Below, piece by piece: positions 46,733 to 57,902 of a DNA stretch of 64,000 nt; the first letter of the stretch is position 1; each line of letters opens with the position of its first letter. This DNA is from Pilatotrama ljubarskyi (taxonomy: Eukaryota; Basidiomycota; Agaricomycetes; Polyporales; Polyporaceae). The position numbers and the translations under genes are program-made. The notes beneath the pieces were generated by a model, which was given only the letters and a program-made list of their open reading frames with translations, did not search any database and had not been told where the DNA came from. The DNA lies in assembly GCA_022385805.1 (NCBI GenBank), contig MU277758.1, positions 35,819-99,818 of the forward strand. The letters run 5' to 3'.

Positions 46733-48287
46733 ATGGCCTCCTCCCTCAAAGACGTCCTCCTCATCGGCTACGGAGCGGTCGGTGCCGTCTGTGAGCTCAC
46801 GCTTCCTGTTCCCTGCGCGGTCTCGTCCGCCGACCGATCCATCCCCATGTGCAGATTCGCTCATACTAAAGAAGAGCGGCCGTGCTCGCGTCACCGTCGT
46901 CGCGCGCAGCAACTACGACGCTGCCAACGGTGCGTCCCAGTGCAATGCCATGCGCGTCTCTCGCGCGCTTGTTTGCTCTGATGCGTAGCGAGCACAGCTC
47001 ATGGCATGGAGTTCCGGAGCCGCAAGTACGGCCACGTCCAAGGATGGCGCCCGGATCGACGTACGTCCACCAGTCAGAGACACCCTCTAGGACGCCAGGA
47101 GCTCAGACGCCGCCGCCGCGGCGCTCACAGTGTTCCCGAACGTCGAGCAAGCCCTCGACAGGCCGTACGCGTACGTCCTCCTCGCGAACAAGGCGATCCC
47201 GGAGATCCAGCGCACCCCCGCGCTCCTCCGCCCGCTGCTCTCCGCGCCGTACGCCGACGCGCACCCCCAGCCGACGTACGTCCTGTTCCAGAACGGGCTG
47301 GGCGTCGAGGCGGACCTCTACGAGGCGCTCAAGACGCTGCGCCCCGGCGAGGAGCCGCGGATCATTAGTACTGCTGTGTGGATCGGCACGGGGCTTGTCG
47401 AGAAGAACGTGGTGGAGCATAACGAGTTTGTGAGCCGGCCACTCATACGACTCTCAAAAGACACACGACCACGACGCTGACGCTGATGGATGCCCCTCCC
47501 AGGATCGCGTCTCGATGGGCATCTACCGCCCCACCCCAAAGCCATCTCCACCATCCGCCGCCGAAGCAGCGCTGCTCGCAGACTTCGCGGGCATGCTCGC
47601 CGCGGGTGGGACGGACGTGACGGTCGTGCCCGAGATCCAGCGCGTCAAGTTCGCGAAGAACATGTGGAACGGCGTGCTCGGCGCCTCTGCCGCGCTCTCC
47701 CGCTCCTCACTGCGCGCGTTCTTCCGCCCACCGCACCTCGAGCCGGGACGAGAGGGCACGGAGCCTACCCCAGAAGAGATGGAGGGCGAGAGCGCGAGGG
47801 AGGTGCTGGAGGCGCGCGAGAGCAGCGCTTCGGTGAAGGCGACGGAGGCGATCCCGCACGCGTCCCCTGCTATCGGGGCGTACACCATCCCGTTCTTGTA
47901 TGATGCGCTCACGGAGGTGTATGAGCTGGGGAATAAGCTCTTCCCGCCCGAAGGGGAGGTGGCGGGGCTCGACCCAGAGGTCGTGCAGGAGACGCTGGCG
48001 AACACGGCGAGGCTGCATGCGCGGCCGGATAGCACGCACAAGCCGAGCATGTTGGTGGACGTGGAGATGGGCCGGCCGATGGAGGTCGAGCATGTGGTTG
48101 GGGAGGTTGTGAGGATGGGTCGGAGGGCGGGCGTGAGCATGCCGGTGAGTGGGCACGTCGAGTGCTTGTGATTCAGACTGAAGTGAGTTGCGTGTTCGGA
48201 CAGCGGATGGAGACGCTGTACGCGTTGCTGCTCGTGATGCAGAACCAGTTTGTGCGTAAGCACAAAGAAGGGAAGGCTCAGCTGTAG
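46733..48287 (+). CDS. ketopantoate reductase-like (ApbA/PanE family) oxidoreductase
   Basis: NADPH-dependent reductase of the 2-dehydropantoate 2-reductase fold. Start MASSLKDVLLIGYGAVGAV supplies the GxGxVG nucleotide site; the second exon adds SLILKKSGRARVTVVARSNYDAAN. The third encodes GMEFRSRKYGHVQGWRPDR. The fourth has YVLLANKAIPEI, VLFQNGLGVEADLY and ISTAVWIGTGL. Later come RVKFAKNMWNGVLGASAALS, the Lys/Asn helix that holds the catalytic lysine in PanE, and the C-terminal domain with KPSMLVDVEMGRPMEVEHVV, ending RMETLYALLLVMQNQFV with a stop at 48287 after a last short intron. Both Pfam halves (ApbA and ApbA_C) are thus present. Fungal genomes carry several such genes; a role in pantothenate synthesis is possible but not proven. 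An extra Glu/Arg-rich insert lies in the C-terminal half. Confidence 0.88.
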
Positions 48288-48727
48288 ACGGTGGGGCTAG
48301 GAGAACGTGGCTATGAAATCTACCGGACATCGTTGTATAGTGCTCGTGCATCGGAGGGGTTCGAACACTTACAGGATCTTGAAAGAACATGCGACGGATG
48401 CGGCCACGAGTATACCCATGGGCGACCGCAGAATGCGAGACGCGGCGCAGGAGCCGCGAATGGGCACTAGACTCGCCCAGTGGCTCTGAATGAAGCACTG
48501 GTCGCAACCAAGCCCAGAACGTGTGGAATCACTGTATGTCCCCGCAACATAGCATCTCACAATCAGTGGTGAAGACATGGTAAGGTAGCCTGGCGACGTC
48601 CCGTGTAGGATCATGGTGCGTTTGTTCTGGCGGCTCATACAGCTGTGTTCCGAGCATTACCGCAATGCTAGTGTACATCGCTCGTACTGCCACTGCTTGC
48701 CAGGGTGTGCCCGACAGCCTTCCGGGC
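48288..48727. other. intergenic, convergent 3' ends
   Basis: No gene is seen in 440 bp between the reductase and GCVT. Confidence 0.5.
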
Positions 48728-50420
48728 TCAACCGCGGTAATAGCGCGTCGGCACGAACGGCATGGGCGTGAGCACGGCCTTGCGCATCTTGTTGCGCACG
48801 TCGACCTCGACCTCGGTGCCCTTCTTGTGCCAGCCGTTCTCGATGTACGCCATAGCGATGTTCTTGCCGAGCGTGGGCGAGGGGATGCCCGACGTCACGA
48901 CGCCTGGTGGTTGCAGGTATGAGCGCCCACTCCGGGGGTGGTTCAAGGCATGCGATACTTACCGAGCTGGTCCTGTGTGGACGGGGCGTAGATCTTGGCA
49001 CCCTCTGGTTGTTGGACTCAAGTCAGCAGATGTGACGCGCATGAGGGAGAGGGACGACGTACGCCTGGCCGGGGCGCCCTCCACGATCAGGCCTACTCGC
49101 CTGCGCGGCGGACCTTCCTTCAGGTGCTTCTGGACGCCCTCTGCACCGATGAAGCCGCCCTTCTCCCGCCTATCCTTGCCTGCACCCTTGATAAGTAGCG
49201 GTAGCACACGACCGGAGGGGGACGCACCAATGACCCAAGTGAGCCCGGCCTCGATCGGCGTGGTGTCCTCGTCGAGGTCCTGGCCGTAGAGGCACATGCC
49301 GGCCTCGAGACGGAGGCTGTCGCGCGCGCCGAGTCCGGTGAGCTGGACGGGCGGCTTGGAGAGGAGCTGCGCGACTTCGAGTGTTTGGGAAGGCGGGACG
49401 GAGATCTACAGGCGGGGGCGCAAAGGATGAGTACGTGGGCTACTCGACGAGCGTTAGGACGGACCTCGAAGCCGTCTTCGCCCGTGTACCCACCGCGGGC
49501 GACGTGAAGGTTGAAGCCTTCGATGGGGACGAATGCGCACTTTCCGAACGTAAGTTCGCGCAGGTCAAAAGACGTCAAACCCTGCAGGTACTGAGCAGCC
49601 TCGGGACCTGTCCGGACATCAGTTACGTACTCGGTGGATCGTTCGCTGATGCTGGCGCACCCTGGAGAGCGAGCAAGCCCCAATCTTCGAGGATCTCATG
49701 CTCGACGGGGCCCTCCTTGCGCGCGAGCTCGCCCTTGTTCCACTCCTCGAGGCGGTCGCGGAACCAGGCGAGGTCGCGGTCGCGGCGGCCGGCGTTGGTG
49801 ACGACGTAGTAGGCGTCGTCGGCGTGCTTGGTGATGACGGTGTCGTCGATGATGCCGCCGCGCTCGTTGAGGAGGACGGAGAGGGTGGAGGAGTAGGCGG
49901 GGAGGGCGTGGAGGGAGGAGGGGGTGAGCCATTCGAGGAAGGCGGTCGCGGTGGGGCCGCGGAAGCTGCGGGGTCGGGGTGAGCGTGGGCGAGAGGGAGG
50001 AGGGTGAATGGTGCGTACTTGGATTGGACCATGTGTCCTACGTCGAAGAGGCCGACGGATTGTCGGACGTGATGATGGCTGGCGACTGGCGGAGATGAAG
50101 AGGAAGCGGATCAAAATCAGGAGTCCGGAGGCGGGGGGGGAAGGAAAGACGCACCTGCGCCGACGTTCCCGTAGGAGAGAGGCATAGAGTATCCCGCAAA
50201 GGGAACCATCTTTGCGCCATTCTCGACATGGAAGTCGTACAGACGGGTCCTCCTGAGCTATGCGGGGTCTGAGCGCGGAGAAGGTGGTGCGAAAGTGATG
50301 GGGTCGCACCTGGGCGGCCTCAGAGGCCAAGCCTCGCGCGGAGAGGCGCAGCCATGGTTGGCGAGCGAGAGGTGCGCGTGCACGCAAGAGCGTCGGTCGT
50401 GAAGTGGCGAGAACGGACAT
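48728..50420 (-). CDS. GCVT: aminomethyltransferase, T-protein of the glycine cleavage system
   Basis: Mitochondrial enzyme that transfers the methylene group of glycine from lipoylated H-protein to tetrahydrofolate, releasing ammonia. Start at 50420: [20 protein letters not shown] with [15 protein letters not shown], a typical presequence. The acceptor at GCATAG gives [30 protein letters not shown], then [16 protein letters not shown], all family landmarks. Next come [95 protein letters not shown] and the C-terminal barrel [20 protein letters not shown] with a stop at 48728. The conserved folate and active-site blocks look complete. About seven introns. Divergent from ALG5 across 234 bp. Confidence 0.95.
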
Positions 50421-50654
50421 GGCGACGTCCTCGATGAGCGAGACGACGAGGAGGGGATGGACGTAGCCAGCGTCTATCTAATCTGGAGAGATTAGATGGG
50501 CAGCTACACTGTACATCATGGGCGCTTGTTGTCCCGACGTGGCAGCGCCTTCTGCGAGCGAACGCGATGCAGCAGCCTCTTCTCTCCCGAGTGCAGGCAT
50601 CCCCCCGACGCTCCTTTGCTTCTCCCCATGCCGACGTGAACGCGACTGACTAGG
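50421..50654. promoter_or_regulatory. divergent promoter region GCVT / ALG5
   Basis: The 234 bp between the two start codons must contain both promoters. No TATA box is evident, as usual for housekeeping genes. Confidence 0.5.
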
Positions 50655-51906
50655 ATGGACAACGCTTCGCTTGTGTACGGCGGCCTCGCCCTCCTTGCCG
50701 CCACCCTCGCCACGGTCAGTCGCAGCTCGTGCTCTGTGCGGGACGGCGCGCCGCGATGAACGACAGCTCATCCTTGTTCTACGACCCGCGGGCTGCCTCT
50801 CGAGGTGCGCGCCGCGGGATGACGACAAACGCGGTCAGGCAGACATCTCTTGTCTCGCCCTGCTGAGCGCGCCGTCCCTCCCTCCGACATACGATGCAGC
50901 CATATACTCACGCGTGGTCTCCTGGCAGGCATATACCGTCCTCGTGCTCTGGTCTCCAGAGACGATCGTGCCCAAACCCTCGGAGAAGACCTACCGCTCC
51001 GCACGCGAGCCCTCGAAACGCCTCCCGCTGCCGAGCATACACGATCCCCCTTCGGTCGACCTGACCGTCGTCATCCCCGCATACAACGAGACTACGCGGT
51101 TGCCAGACATGTTCTCCACCACCCTGGCACATTTGGAGGCTATGCGCCGCGCGACGCCTTCGCGCACGTACGAGATCCTCGTCGTCGATGACGGCTCCAC
51201 GGACGGAACGGCCGACCTCGCGCTGAAGCTGGCGCTGGAGTATCCGGAGAGCGACGTGCGCGTCGTCGTGCTGGAGAAGAACCTGGGCAAGGGCGGAGCC
51301 GTCCGGCATGGGATGCTACACGGACGTGGGAGGAGGCTGCTGTTCGCTGACGCGGACGGGGCGAGTCGGTTCGAGGATCTGGAGCTGTTGTGGAAGGCGA
51401 TGGACGAAATCTCGCCGAACGAGGAGGCGGCGGTCGTGGTTGGGAGTCGGGCGCATCTGGTCAAGACCGAAGCCGTCGTCAAGGTGCGTTCGCGAGAGTT
51501 CTACTTGAGGCATATGCTGACGTGCTCGCAGCGGTCGGTCATCCGAAACATCCTGATGTACGGCCTGCACACGATCCTGCGGATCGTGGGGGTAGGACAC
51601 ATTCGGGACACGCAGTGCGGGTTCAAGCTGTTTACGCGGGAGGCGGCGCGGCAGATTTTCCCGTACCAGCACCTTGCGACGTGGATCTTTGACGTGGAGC
51701 TGCTGCTCCTGGCGAAGCAGCTGGGGATGCCGGTGGCGGAGGTGGCGATCGAGTGGCACGAGGTGTCTGGGAGCAAGCTGAACGTGTTTGCGGACTCGCT
51801 GCAGATGCTGCGGGATCTGCTGATACTGAGGGCGAATTTGCTGCTGGGGCGGTGGAAGGTGCATCAGCCGAGGCGCGCGAGTCGAGCGAACGGGGCGGGG
51901 AAGTAG
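50655..51906 (+). CDS. ALG5: dolichyl-phosphate beta-glucosyltransferase
   Basis: ER-membrane enzyme that makes dolichyl-phosphate glucose from UDP-glucose, the donor for the last steps of N-glycan precursor assembly. Exons 50655-50714, 50929-51483 and 51532-51906 give 329 residues, close to yeast Alg5. The first exon and start of the second form the single N-terminal membrane anchor (ASLVYGGLALLAATLA). The GT-A domain follows: SVDLTVVIPAYNETTRL, YEILVVDDGSTDGTAD, KNLGKGGAVRHGML, LLFADADGASRFEDLE, VVGSRAH, RDTQCGFKLFTREAA and LATWIFDVELL. The DAD-type metal site and QCGFK motif are intact. The second intron is only 48 nt, in frame and without a stop, so its retention would add 16 residues. 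The first intron (214 nt) is unusually long for this locus. Confidence 0.95.
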
Positions 51907-53056
51907 GGATAGATGATTGTAGTAACTTATTGTAGGGTAATAGACGACAGGATGCTCGGACGCGCATAGTGTGTGGGTCTAGAAGTGCGAGTGCTTATTG
52001 CGAGGGACGAGCGCTGTGCGAGACGGACGGGGAGATGTCGATAACTGTGAGAGCTCGTTGCATATGTCGCCTGAAGCAAGGCAGTGGGATGGCTGGAGGA
52101 GGGTGGACAGGGCCGGCGTTCAAAGAGGGCGAGCGGTGATTGGAGGAAAGAAGCCGGTGGATCGCGATTGGGCGGGGCAGGGACGGCCTGTGATTTGCTC
52201 GATCGGATCGGGGGCAGTCCAATGGACGCGTGGGAATCTGTGTGTTTGCGCTCGTCTGGGCCTGGACCGACTCGGTATACTTACTATTACTGTGCTTGTT
52301 CGTGGATGTCCGTGACGGTCGTCGGGTGCAGCAGCTGGTCGGCCGAGGACGATGGGCGGTGAGATGTATGTCAGGGAACAGCGCACGGAGGACGGTGATT
52401 GGGCGGACGGGGATGAGTGCAGAGGGTCTGGACTGGGACGCGAGGTCCAGACGGCGGGCGATGTCGATGGCTGGTTGCGCCTCGCTGTGTCGCCCAGGCC
52501 GTCCGCAGAATATATACTCGTCCTCGTCTGCTTTCTCCTCCCCTCCCCCTCCTCGTCCTCGACATGCTCGCCGTCCCTCAAACGCCCCCGCGGCCTCTGG
52601 AAACAGCGTCGAGTCGAGGCCGCAGAAGCAGCCCAGGCCCTCCATACCCCGCCCAGATCCATTTCGCCCTGGCCCAGTACGGCCGCTTTCTCCCACGATC
52701 CAATCGCCGAATGGCGCAGAGCCCATTCCCACCCGCTCTCACTCTCGCACTTGCACCCATCCCCCTCCCTCCGCCTCCGCGTCCCCATCTCGCCCGCGTC
52801 CTCCGCATCCCGCGCCTCCCTCCCCGACTCGCACGACGACGACGACAACGACGACGACGACGCACGCTCGTCCTCCTCGTCCTCCTCAAAGCGCAGACGC
52901 TGCTCAGGCCACTTTGCCTCCCCCTCGGACTACACCCACTCCCCCTCATCCGGCTCCCCTCCCACTGCTCTCGGCTCTTCCAACTCCCTCTCCGACATTT
53001 CCGCCTCCCTCTTCTATAATGCCGCGCCCCTGCCCCGTCTCCAGTCACACCTAATC
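51907..53056. other. 5' region or N-terminal extension of the ETT1-like gene
   Basis: The plus strand stays open in the frame of the downstream gene from 52352 to 53056 but with low-complexity Ser/Pro/Asp-rich content, including DDDDNDDDDA near 52835-52865. A block LKRPRGLWKQRRVEAAEAAQ at about 52578-52637 resembles the basic head of ETT1 proteins, so at least part may be coding. No other gene is recognised. Confidence 0.4.
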
Positions 53057-54828
53057 ATGTCCCTCCCAGCAGTACAGCACCCGTCCCCCTCTCCCGTCCC
53101 CCCTTCCATCCTCTCCTCTCCCCGCCAGAAGGGCAAGCAGGTCCCCTCCGCAGACTACGAGGACTGGGAAAACCTAAAGGAGCTCTTCGCAAGAGCCGCC
53201 GAGCGCTACGACGGTACGTCCCCCCATCGCCCTCTCCCCCGCTCCCACCCCCTCATCGTCCCTCCCTCTCCCAGCCGACGACATTCCCGAAGCACTTCCC
53301 CTCCTCCGCGCCGTCATCCGAGAGTGCCACCGTTTTCTCATCGACCACCCCGACCCCTCCGTCGTGTACGCCGACCCACATCGGCGCCGTACAACAGCAT
53401 CGCCCGGTACGCTTACCCCCACAGAAGAGCGCCTCAGTCGCGACTGGGGCATGGATTCCGATACAGCATCATCACCAAACTGGTCCCACCGCAGGCGGTC
53501 TTCATCGAACCGGTATGTCGCTCCCCCTCGCAACCGCCTATGCCGCTAAGCTCCCGTCCAGATCCTCGTCCAGAAATACCGAGCTTCCGACAGCCTTTCA
53601 CGCGATCTTCGGCATCGCCCTCTTCCTCATGGGCAACCTCGTCTCGCAAGATCCCTCCATCGTCCTTCCCGGTGAGCCCGACGCTCCGTCCACCTACTGG
53701 CTCGCCGCCCTCGACGTCTTCGAGACTGGCGAGAACCTCCCCAGTCGCACGGGCGGCTACAACGTCGACATCGCAGAGGACTGGCGCATGGCCATCGTCT
53801 GGGGCCGCACCCTCGTCTGCCTTGCGGACGAGAAGGTCACATATAACATGAAGATGGCCAAAGAGCAGGCAGACGCCTCCGCAGCACAGGCCGGCGACTA
53901 CTGTTACTACCCCTCCGGATCCTCCTTCTCCATGTCCGAGCCCCAATGGCCGCCCACCTCACCCTTTCACGCCATCGCCCAGTTCCGCCCGCCTGTCACA
54001 CGGCGAATGTCCCTCTACTCCGCCTCCGCGCACGACATCATGGTTCTTGCTATGGACCAGTTCTCCCGCGGCATCTTCCACATGCCACACCCGCACTACT
54101 CCGCATCCCACAACCCGTCCTTCATCCATACCCCGGGCACGGCCGGCTCCCCGTCGCGCACCTCCGGGTACTTCTCGTCCGCCTACGGACCTCCCTCGCA
54201 CTACTCCTCGCCCTACGCCACGTCCTCATCCGCCGGCGGCGAAACCTCCCTCTCGTTCTCCCGGCCCAAGGAACTCTTCACAATCGCCTCGGAAGTGCTC
54301 GGCGTCGCGGAGCGCCTCACCTCCGGCTCGCAGCGACACTACTGGGCGTCATGGGCCGACTCGGTCTTTAATCAGATGAAGAACGAGGCAGACATGGACG
54401 CGTGGCGCGGACCGATCCTCTCCGCGCGCGGCCGCTGCTGGCTCGTCATGGGCTCCGCGCCCGTCGAGGACATGGAGCCCGCGCTCGAGGCGGGCGACAC
54501 CGAGGTCCTGCACAGCGCCGAGGCGGAGGAGGCGCGCGAGGGCCTCGCGATGGCCATCTCGTTCTTTGAGCGCGCAAAGGGCCAGCGCGCCGTCGCGCTC
54601 TCGCCCGAGGACGCGAAGACGGGCCTCATCGATGATGTGTCGCCGTTGCTCGTCGAGGCGCTGCTCGTGCTCGCGAATCTGACCGTTGACGAGAATAAGC
54701 GCGAGGAGCTGTATACGCGCGCGCAGACGGAGGCCGGTGAGGATCTGAGGCTCGAGCTGGGCCTTGACAGGAGTGGGGCGGGCGGTGATGGCGACGGCAA
54801 CGAGGACGAGCCGATGGATGTCTCATAG
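53057..54828 (+). CDS. ETT1/NRO1-like helical-repeat protein
   Basis: Probably related to ETT1 (budding yeast, translation termination) and Nro1 (fission yeast, oxygen-dependent control of Ofd1), helical-repeat nuclear proteins. Exons splice in frame: ...AERYD|ADDIPEALPLLRAVIREC, a Ser/Arg-rich stretch, then RSSSRNTELPTAFHAIFGIA. The LRAVIRECHRFL and FHAIFGIALFLMG blocks resemble the ETT1 VLxGIxHECDRLL and FHxIYxxAL blocks. Further on: YWLAALDVFETGENLP, DWRMAIVWGRTLVCLADE and the C-terminal LLVEALLVLANLTVDENKRE. A roughly 130-residue Ser/Tyr/His-rich insertion (about 53870-54260) interrupts the repeats. The C-terminus is acidic. The start ATG at 53057 is a minimum: an in-frame upstream extension from as far as 52352 cannot be excluded. 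The family call rests on memory of the fungal proteins. Confidence 0.6.
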
Positions 54829-55539
54829 CGTCTCGAGCGTGCTCGGACGTACCAGACTTGTCTAGACTGGCCCCGCTGGGCCTCGACTGGTTCGCGATGC
54901 CACAGCGCCGCAGCACACCCCGAGTGTCGCGTCGACACGGACAGACCCGTCAAACGCGGCTTGCCGCTCTTGTGCGCGTCCGACTCGGTCTCCCAGCACG
55001 GAAGACGCGCCGCGGATCTCATGTGTATCTTTATTCTTGCTTTTTTTTTCTCCTCTTGGGCTTTTGGTTGCTTTCGGTTACATTTGGGATACTACAAGTA
55101 CTACTACTCACGCTCGTCCGTCTCTCGCACCCCTCTCTCAATGTCGCACGTGTCTCTCATTTTCACCATCATCGTCATCATCGCCAACATCATCGCTCTC
55201 GTCCCGCACGCACTCTACACCTGTTGTTACATAGTTACTCGCACATCATACATAGCTCGCTGGATGGTAGAGGCGACGGCCGCTGCTGTCGTTCGCTGGT
55301 GCACCGCGACTTGCGTGGATGCAGAATGTAATCTTGGGCAGGATCGCCTGCGTATCGACATCTCGCGCGCCGATTTGAGTGAGACGCCTCGTGACTGCAA
55401 TCACTTCGGTGGTACTAACGCGGCGGCTATACGCTTGTGATTTGGCCACCAACCACCACGTCGACCGTACTCACCCGTAAAGCACGAGCATTCATGCACT
55501 TCTTCGAGGTGCGCTCATCAGCTCAACAGGAAGGTGCCA
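54829..55539. other. intergenic
   Basis: No gene is recognised in 711 bp. Contains a T-rich tract near 55042-55052 and pyrimidine-rich DNA; 3' region of the ETT1-like gene and promoter of kinase copy 1. Confidence 0.45.
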
Positions 55540-56442
55540 ATGAACGTGATTTCCGCCCTGCTCTACGGAGTGCTGAGGCGTGTCCGACGCTTCATCGTAC
55601 AATATCTGCTGAAGAGGGCCGCGAAACGAGTCGAACCAGGGTTCAAGTTCAGGCTTGGAATCCGCGTGAATCGTCTCACGTCGAGGCTGGTACTCAAGGA
55701 GGCCCACACCGTGTCGACGCGTGCTGAGGCCGAGGCATTGTCCATTGTCGCCGCCCATACGTCCATACCCGTACCCCGGCTGCGATATCACTGGGAAGAA
55801 GATGAGGAAGGCTACCTCATCATGGACTACGTCGAAGGCGAAATCCTGCAGCGCGTCTGGCGGAGCCTCACCGATGCCCAACGTCTGAGCGTCATGCGTC
55901 GTCTGGCGGGCTTCGTCGGCGAGCTGCGTTCGCTGTCCCAGCCCGCGCCGCCGCCCGGTTCGGGCTTGCCGCGCACAGGGTGGATCGGGAGCCCCCTGGG
56001 ACACGCGTTCATCGACTATTGCATGACGAGGGGACAGGACCGCCTCGGCCCTTTCGCGAACGAGCGCGAGTTCTACGACTGGCGCATGTCGCGGTACAGC
56101 CAGTTCGGCGAGGTCGACCCTCCCACCGGCGTGCGCCTCGCGGAGATGCGACGGAGGATGCGCGACGACCATCCTGTCGTGTTCACCCACGGCGATATCA
56201 ACGGACGCAACGTGCTAGTCCGTATACATGGAGATGGCCCGGACGACGTCGAGATCACCGCGCTGATAGACTGGGAGCAGGCCGGGTGGCGTCCTGTCTA
56301 TTGGGAGAGCAGGAAGTGGATCTTCATCGGCCCGCGCACGTTGGGATGGCTGGAGTTTGGGTTGGAGGAGATCGGAGGAGAATATGCGAGAGAGGTCGTA
56401 TACGATCGCGATTTGGGGGAGATTTCGGCCGTGGTGCCATAG
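55540..56442 (+). CDS. APH/choline-kinase-like protein, tandem copy 1
   Basis: Single exon, 300 residues, starting at the ATG of MNVISALLYGVLRRVRRFIV. The N-terminus is basic and amphipathic (RRVRRFIVQYLLKRAAKR), which could bind membranes. The aminoglycoside-phosphotransferase fold follows: RLVLKEAHTVSTRAEAEAL (phosphate-anchoring Lys and helix-C-type Glu), HTSIPVPRLRYHW, YLIMDYVEGEILQRVW hinge, VVFTHGDINGRNVLV catalytic loop (HGDxxxxN) and ALIDWEQAGWRPVYWE (DxE metal site). All catalytic residues are present. Such proteins are abundant in Agaricomycetes; substrates are unknown. It is followed 481 bp later by a paralogue on the same strand. A GTG six bases upstream is in frame but the ATG is the natural start. 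Confidence 0.85.
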   Translation: MNVISALLYGVLRRVRRFIVQYLLKRAAKRVEPGFKFRLGIRVNRLTSRLVLKEAHTVSTRAEAEALSIVAAHTSIPVPRLRYHWEEDEEGYLIMDYVEGEILQRVWRSLTDAQRLSVMRRLAGFVGELRSLSQPAPPPGSGLPRTGWIGSPLGHAFIDYCMTRGQDRLGPFANEREFYDWRMSRYSQFGEVDPPTGVRLAEMRRRMRDDHPVVFTHGDINGRNVLVRIHGDGPDDVEITALIDWEQAGWRPVYWESRKWIFIGPRTLGWLEFGLEEIGGEYAREVVYDRDLGEISAVVP

Positions 56443-56923
56443 CACTACCATTCTACCTCGCATACGACGCGCGTCGTAGCACTGGTCTTTACTATGCTCG
56501 AAGCTCGGCTGGTCTTCTAGCGCCTCACACAGTGACGCTATAACACCGGCACCCAGTATTGTCGCGTAGTTGCGGCGCGTCATGGTTCTCTGGATGGTAT
56601 ACTAGCAGGCGACGCTATCGTCATTTCGCCAGTGTACCGCGACTTTCCGCGATGCAGATCATGCTTGCAGTAGGTTCCTGGTTAGGAACATTTCGTGCGC
56701 CTCATGCATACCGTGGATGTGTGGAGATCTGCAGCTGGTAGAGTTTGTTCAGGAGACGCTCACCCAAATGTTCAGCACGGTCGGCGGCTATGCGCCTTTA
56801 CGCCACCAACCACCATCTCGCATTAATGCTCAGTGATTGAGATTCTTGAAGTGCACTGTGCTGTACGCGCATCTTATGGCTATCGATCTATAGTACGCTC
56901 CACTAACACAACGGTCCAGCGAT
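56443..56923. other. intergenic between the kinase pair
   Basis: No gene is seen. The ends 'gccaccaaccaccatctcgc' near 56802-56821 and a similar 'ggccaccaaccaccacgtcg' near 55443-55462 show that the duplicated unit includes upstream DNA. Confidence 0.5.
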
Positions 56924-57838
56924 ATGCCCCTGAGCGTGCTCTCGAACTTCTTCCGCGAACTGCTGAGGCGCGTTCGACGGTTCGTCATACAATTCCTACT
57001 GAAGAAGGCCGCAAAGCGACAGAAACTCGACCCCAAGTACAAGTTCCAACTCGATCACCGAGTGAAGCGGCTCACCTCGAGTCTCGTACTCAAGCAGGCC
57101 CGGATCGTCTCGTCATCAGCTGAGGCCGAAGCCTTGTCCTTCATCGCCGCCCACACGTCTATCCCTGTTCCCCGACTGCGATATTACTGGGAAGAAGGCG
57201 AAGACGGCTTCCTGATCATGGATTATGTCGATGGCGAAATCCTCCAACGTGTTTGGCGTCACCTCACCGACGCACAGCGGCTCAGTGTTATGCGTCGTCT
57301 AGCCGGCTTCGTCGAGGAGCTTCGTTCACTTTCTCAGCCCCCACCTCCGCCCGAGTCGGACTTGCCCCGCTTTGGATGGATCGGTAGCCCGCGAGGACAC
57401 GCCTTTATCGACTACTGCATGACTGGGGGAGACGACCCTCTTGGCCCGTTCACTGATGAGCACGAGTTCTACGACTGGCGTTTATCGCAGTATAAGCAGT
57501 TCGGCGAGATTGATCCTCCTACGGGTGTACGGCTGGCAGAAATGCGACGGAGGATGCCTGATGACCATCCCATCGTCTTCACTCACGGAGACATCAACGG
57601 ACGCAACGTGCTAGTCCGTGTACATGGACATGGCCCGGACGACGTGGAAATCACTGCGCTGATAGATTGGGAGCAGGCGGGATGGCGTCCTATCTACTGG
57701 GAAAGCAGGAAGTGGATATTCGTGGGTCCGCGAACGCTCGGATGGTTAGAATTCGGGTTGGAGGAGATCGGGGGAGAGTATGCGAAAGAGGTCATATACG
57801 ATCGGGAGCTGGGAGAGATATCTGCTGTTGTACCATAG
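56924..57838 (+). CDS. APH/choline-kinase-like protein, tandem copy 2
   Basis: Single exon, 304 residues, start MPLSVLSNFFRELLRRVRRF. Domain order is as in copy 1: KKAAKR basic head, SLVLKQARIVSSSAEAEAL, HTSIPVPRLRYYW, FLIMDYVDGEILQRVW, IVFTHGDINGRNVLV and ALIDWEQAGWRPIYWE. The catalytic HGDxxxxN and DWE residues are intact. The two proteins are very similar from about residue 70 on and diverge at the N-terminus. At DNA level copy 1 is GC-richer in third positions. The stop at 57838 lies 64 bp from the convergent end of the next gene. Substrate is unknown. Confidence 0.85.
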   Translation: MPLSVLSNFFRELLRRVRRFVIQFLLKKAAKRQKLDPKYKFQLDHRVKRLTSSLVLKQARIVSSSAEAEALSFIAAHTSIPVPRLRYYWEEGEDGFLIMDYVDGEILQRVWRHLTDAQRLSVMRRLAGFVEELRSLSQPPPPPESDLPRFGWIGSPRGHAFIDYCMTGGDDPLGPFTDEHEFYDWRLSQYKQFGEIDPPTGVRLAEMRRRMPDDHPIVFTHGDINGRNVLVRVHGHGPDDVEITALIDWEQAGWRPIYWESRKWIFVGPRTLGWLEFGLEEIGGEYAKEVIYDRELGEISAVVP

Positions 57839-57902
57839 CCAGCACTGTACCGCGTCGTCCTCCTATTGTGCTGTGCCTCGGCTTCGGGTGACGATCCATG
57901 TT

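Noticed and set aside
48352..48372. GGTTCGAAC resembling a tRNA T-loop
   Set aside because: The flanking bases do not form a five-pair T-stem, and no acceptor or anticodon arm could be drawn.
52352..52561. ATG at 52352 as the start of the ETT1-like gene
   Set aside because: The peptide it adds is promoter-like low-complexity sequence; kept only as a possible extension, not as the called start.
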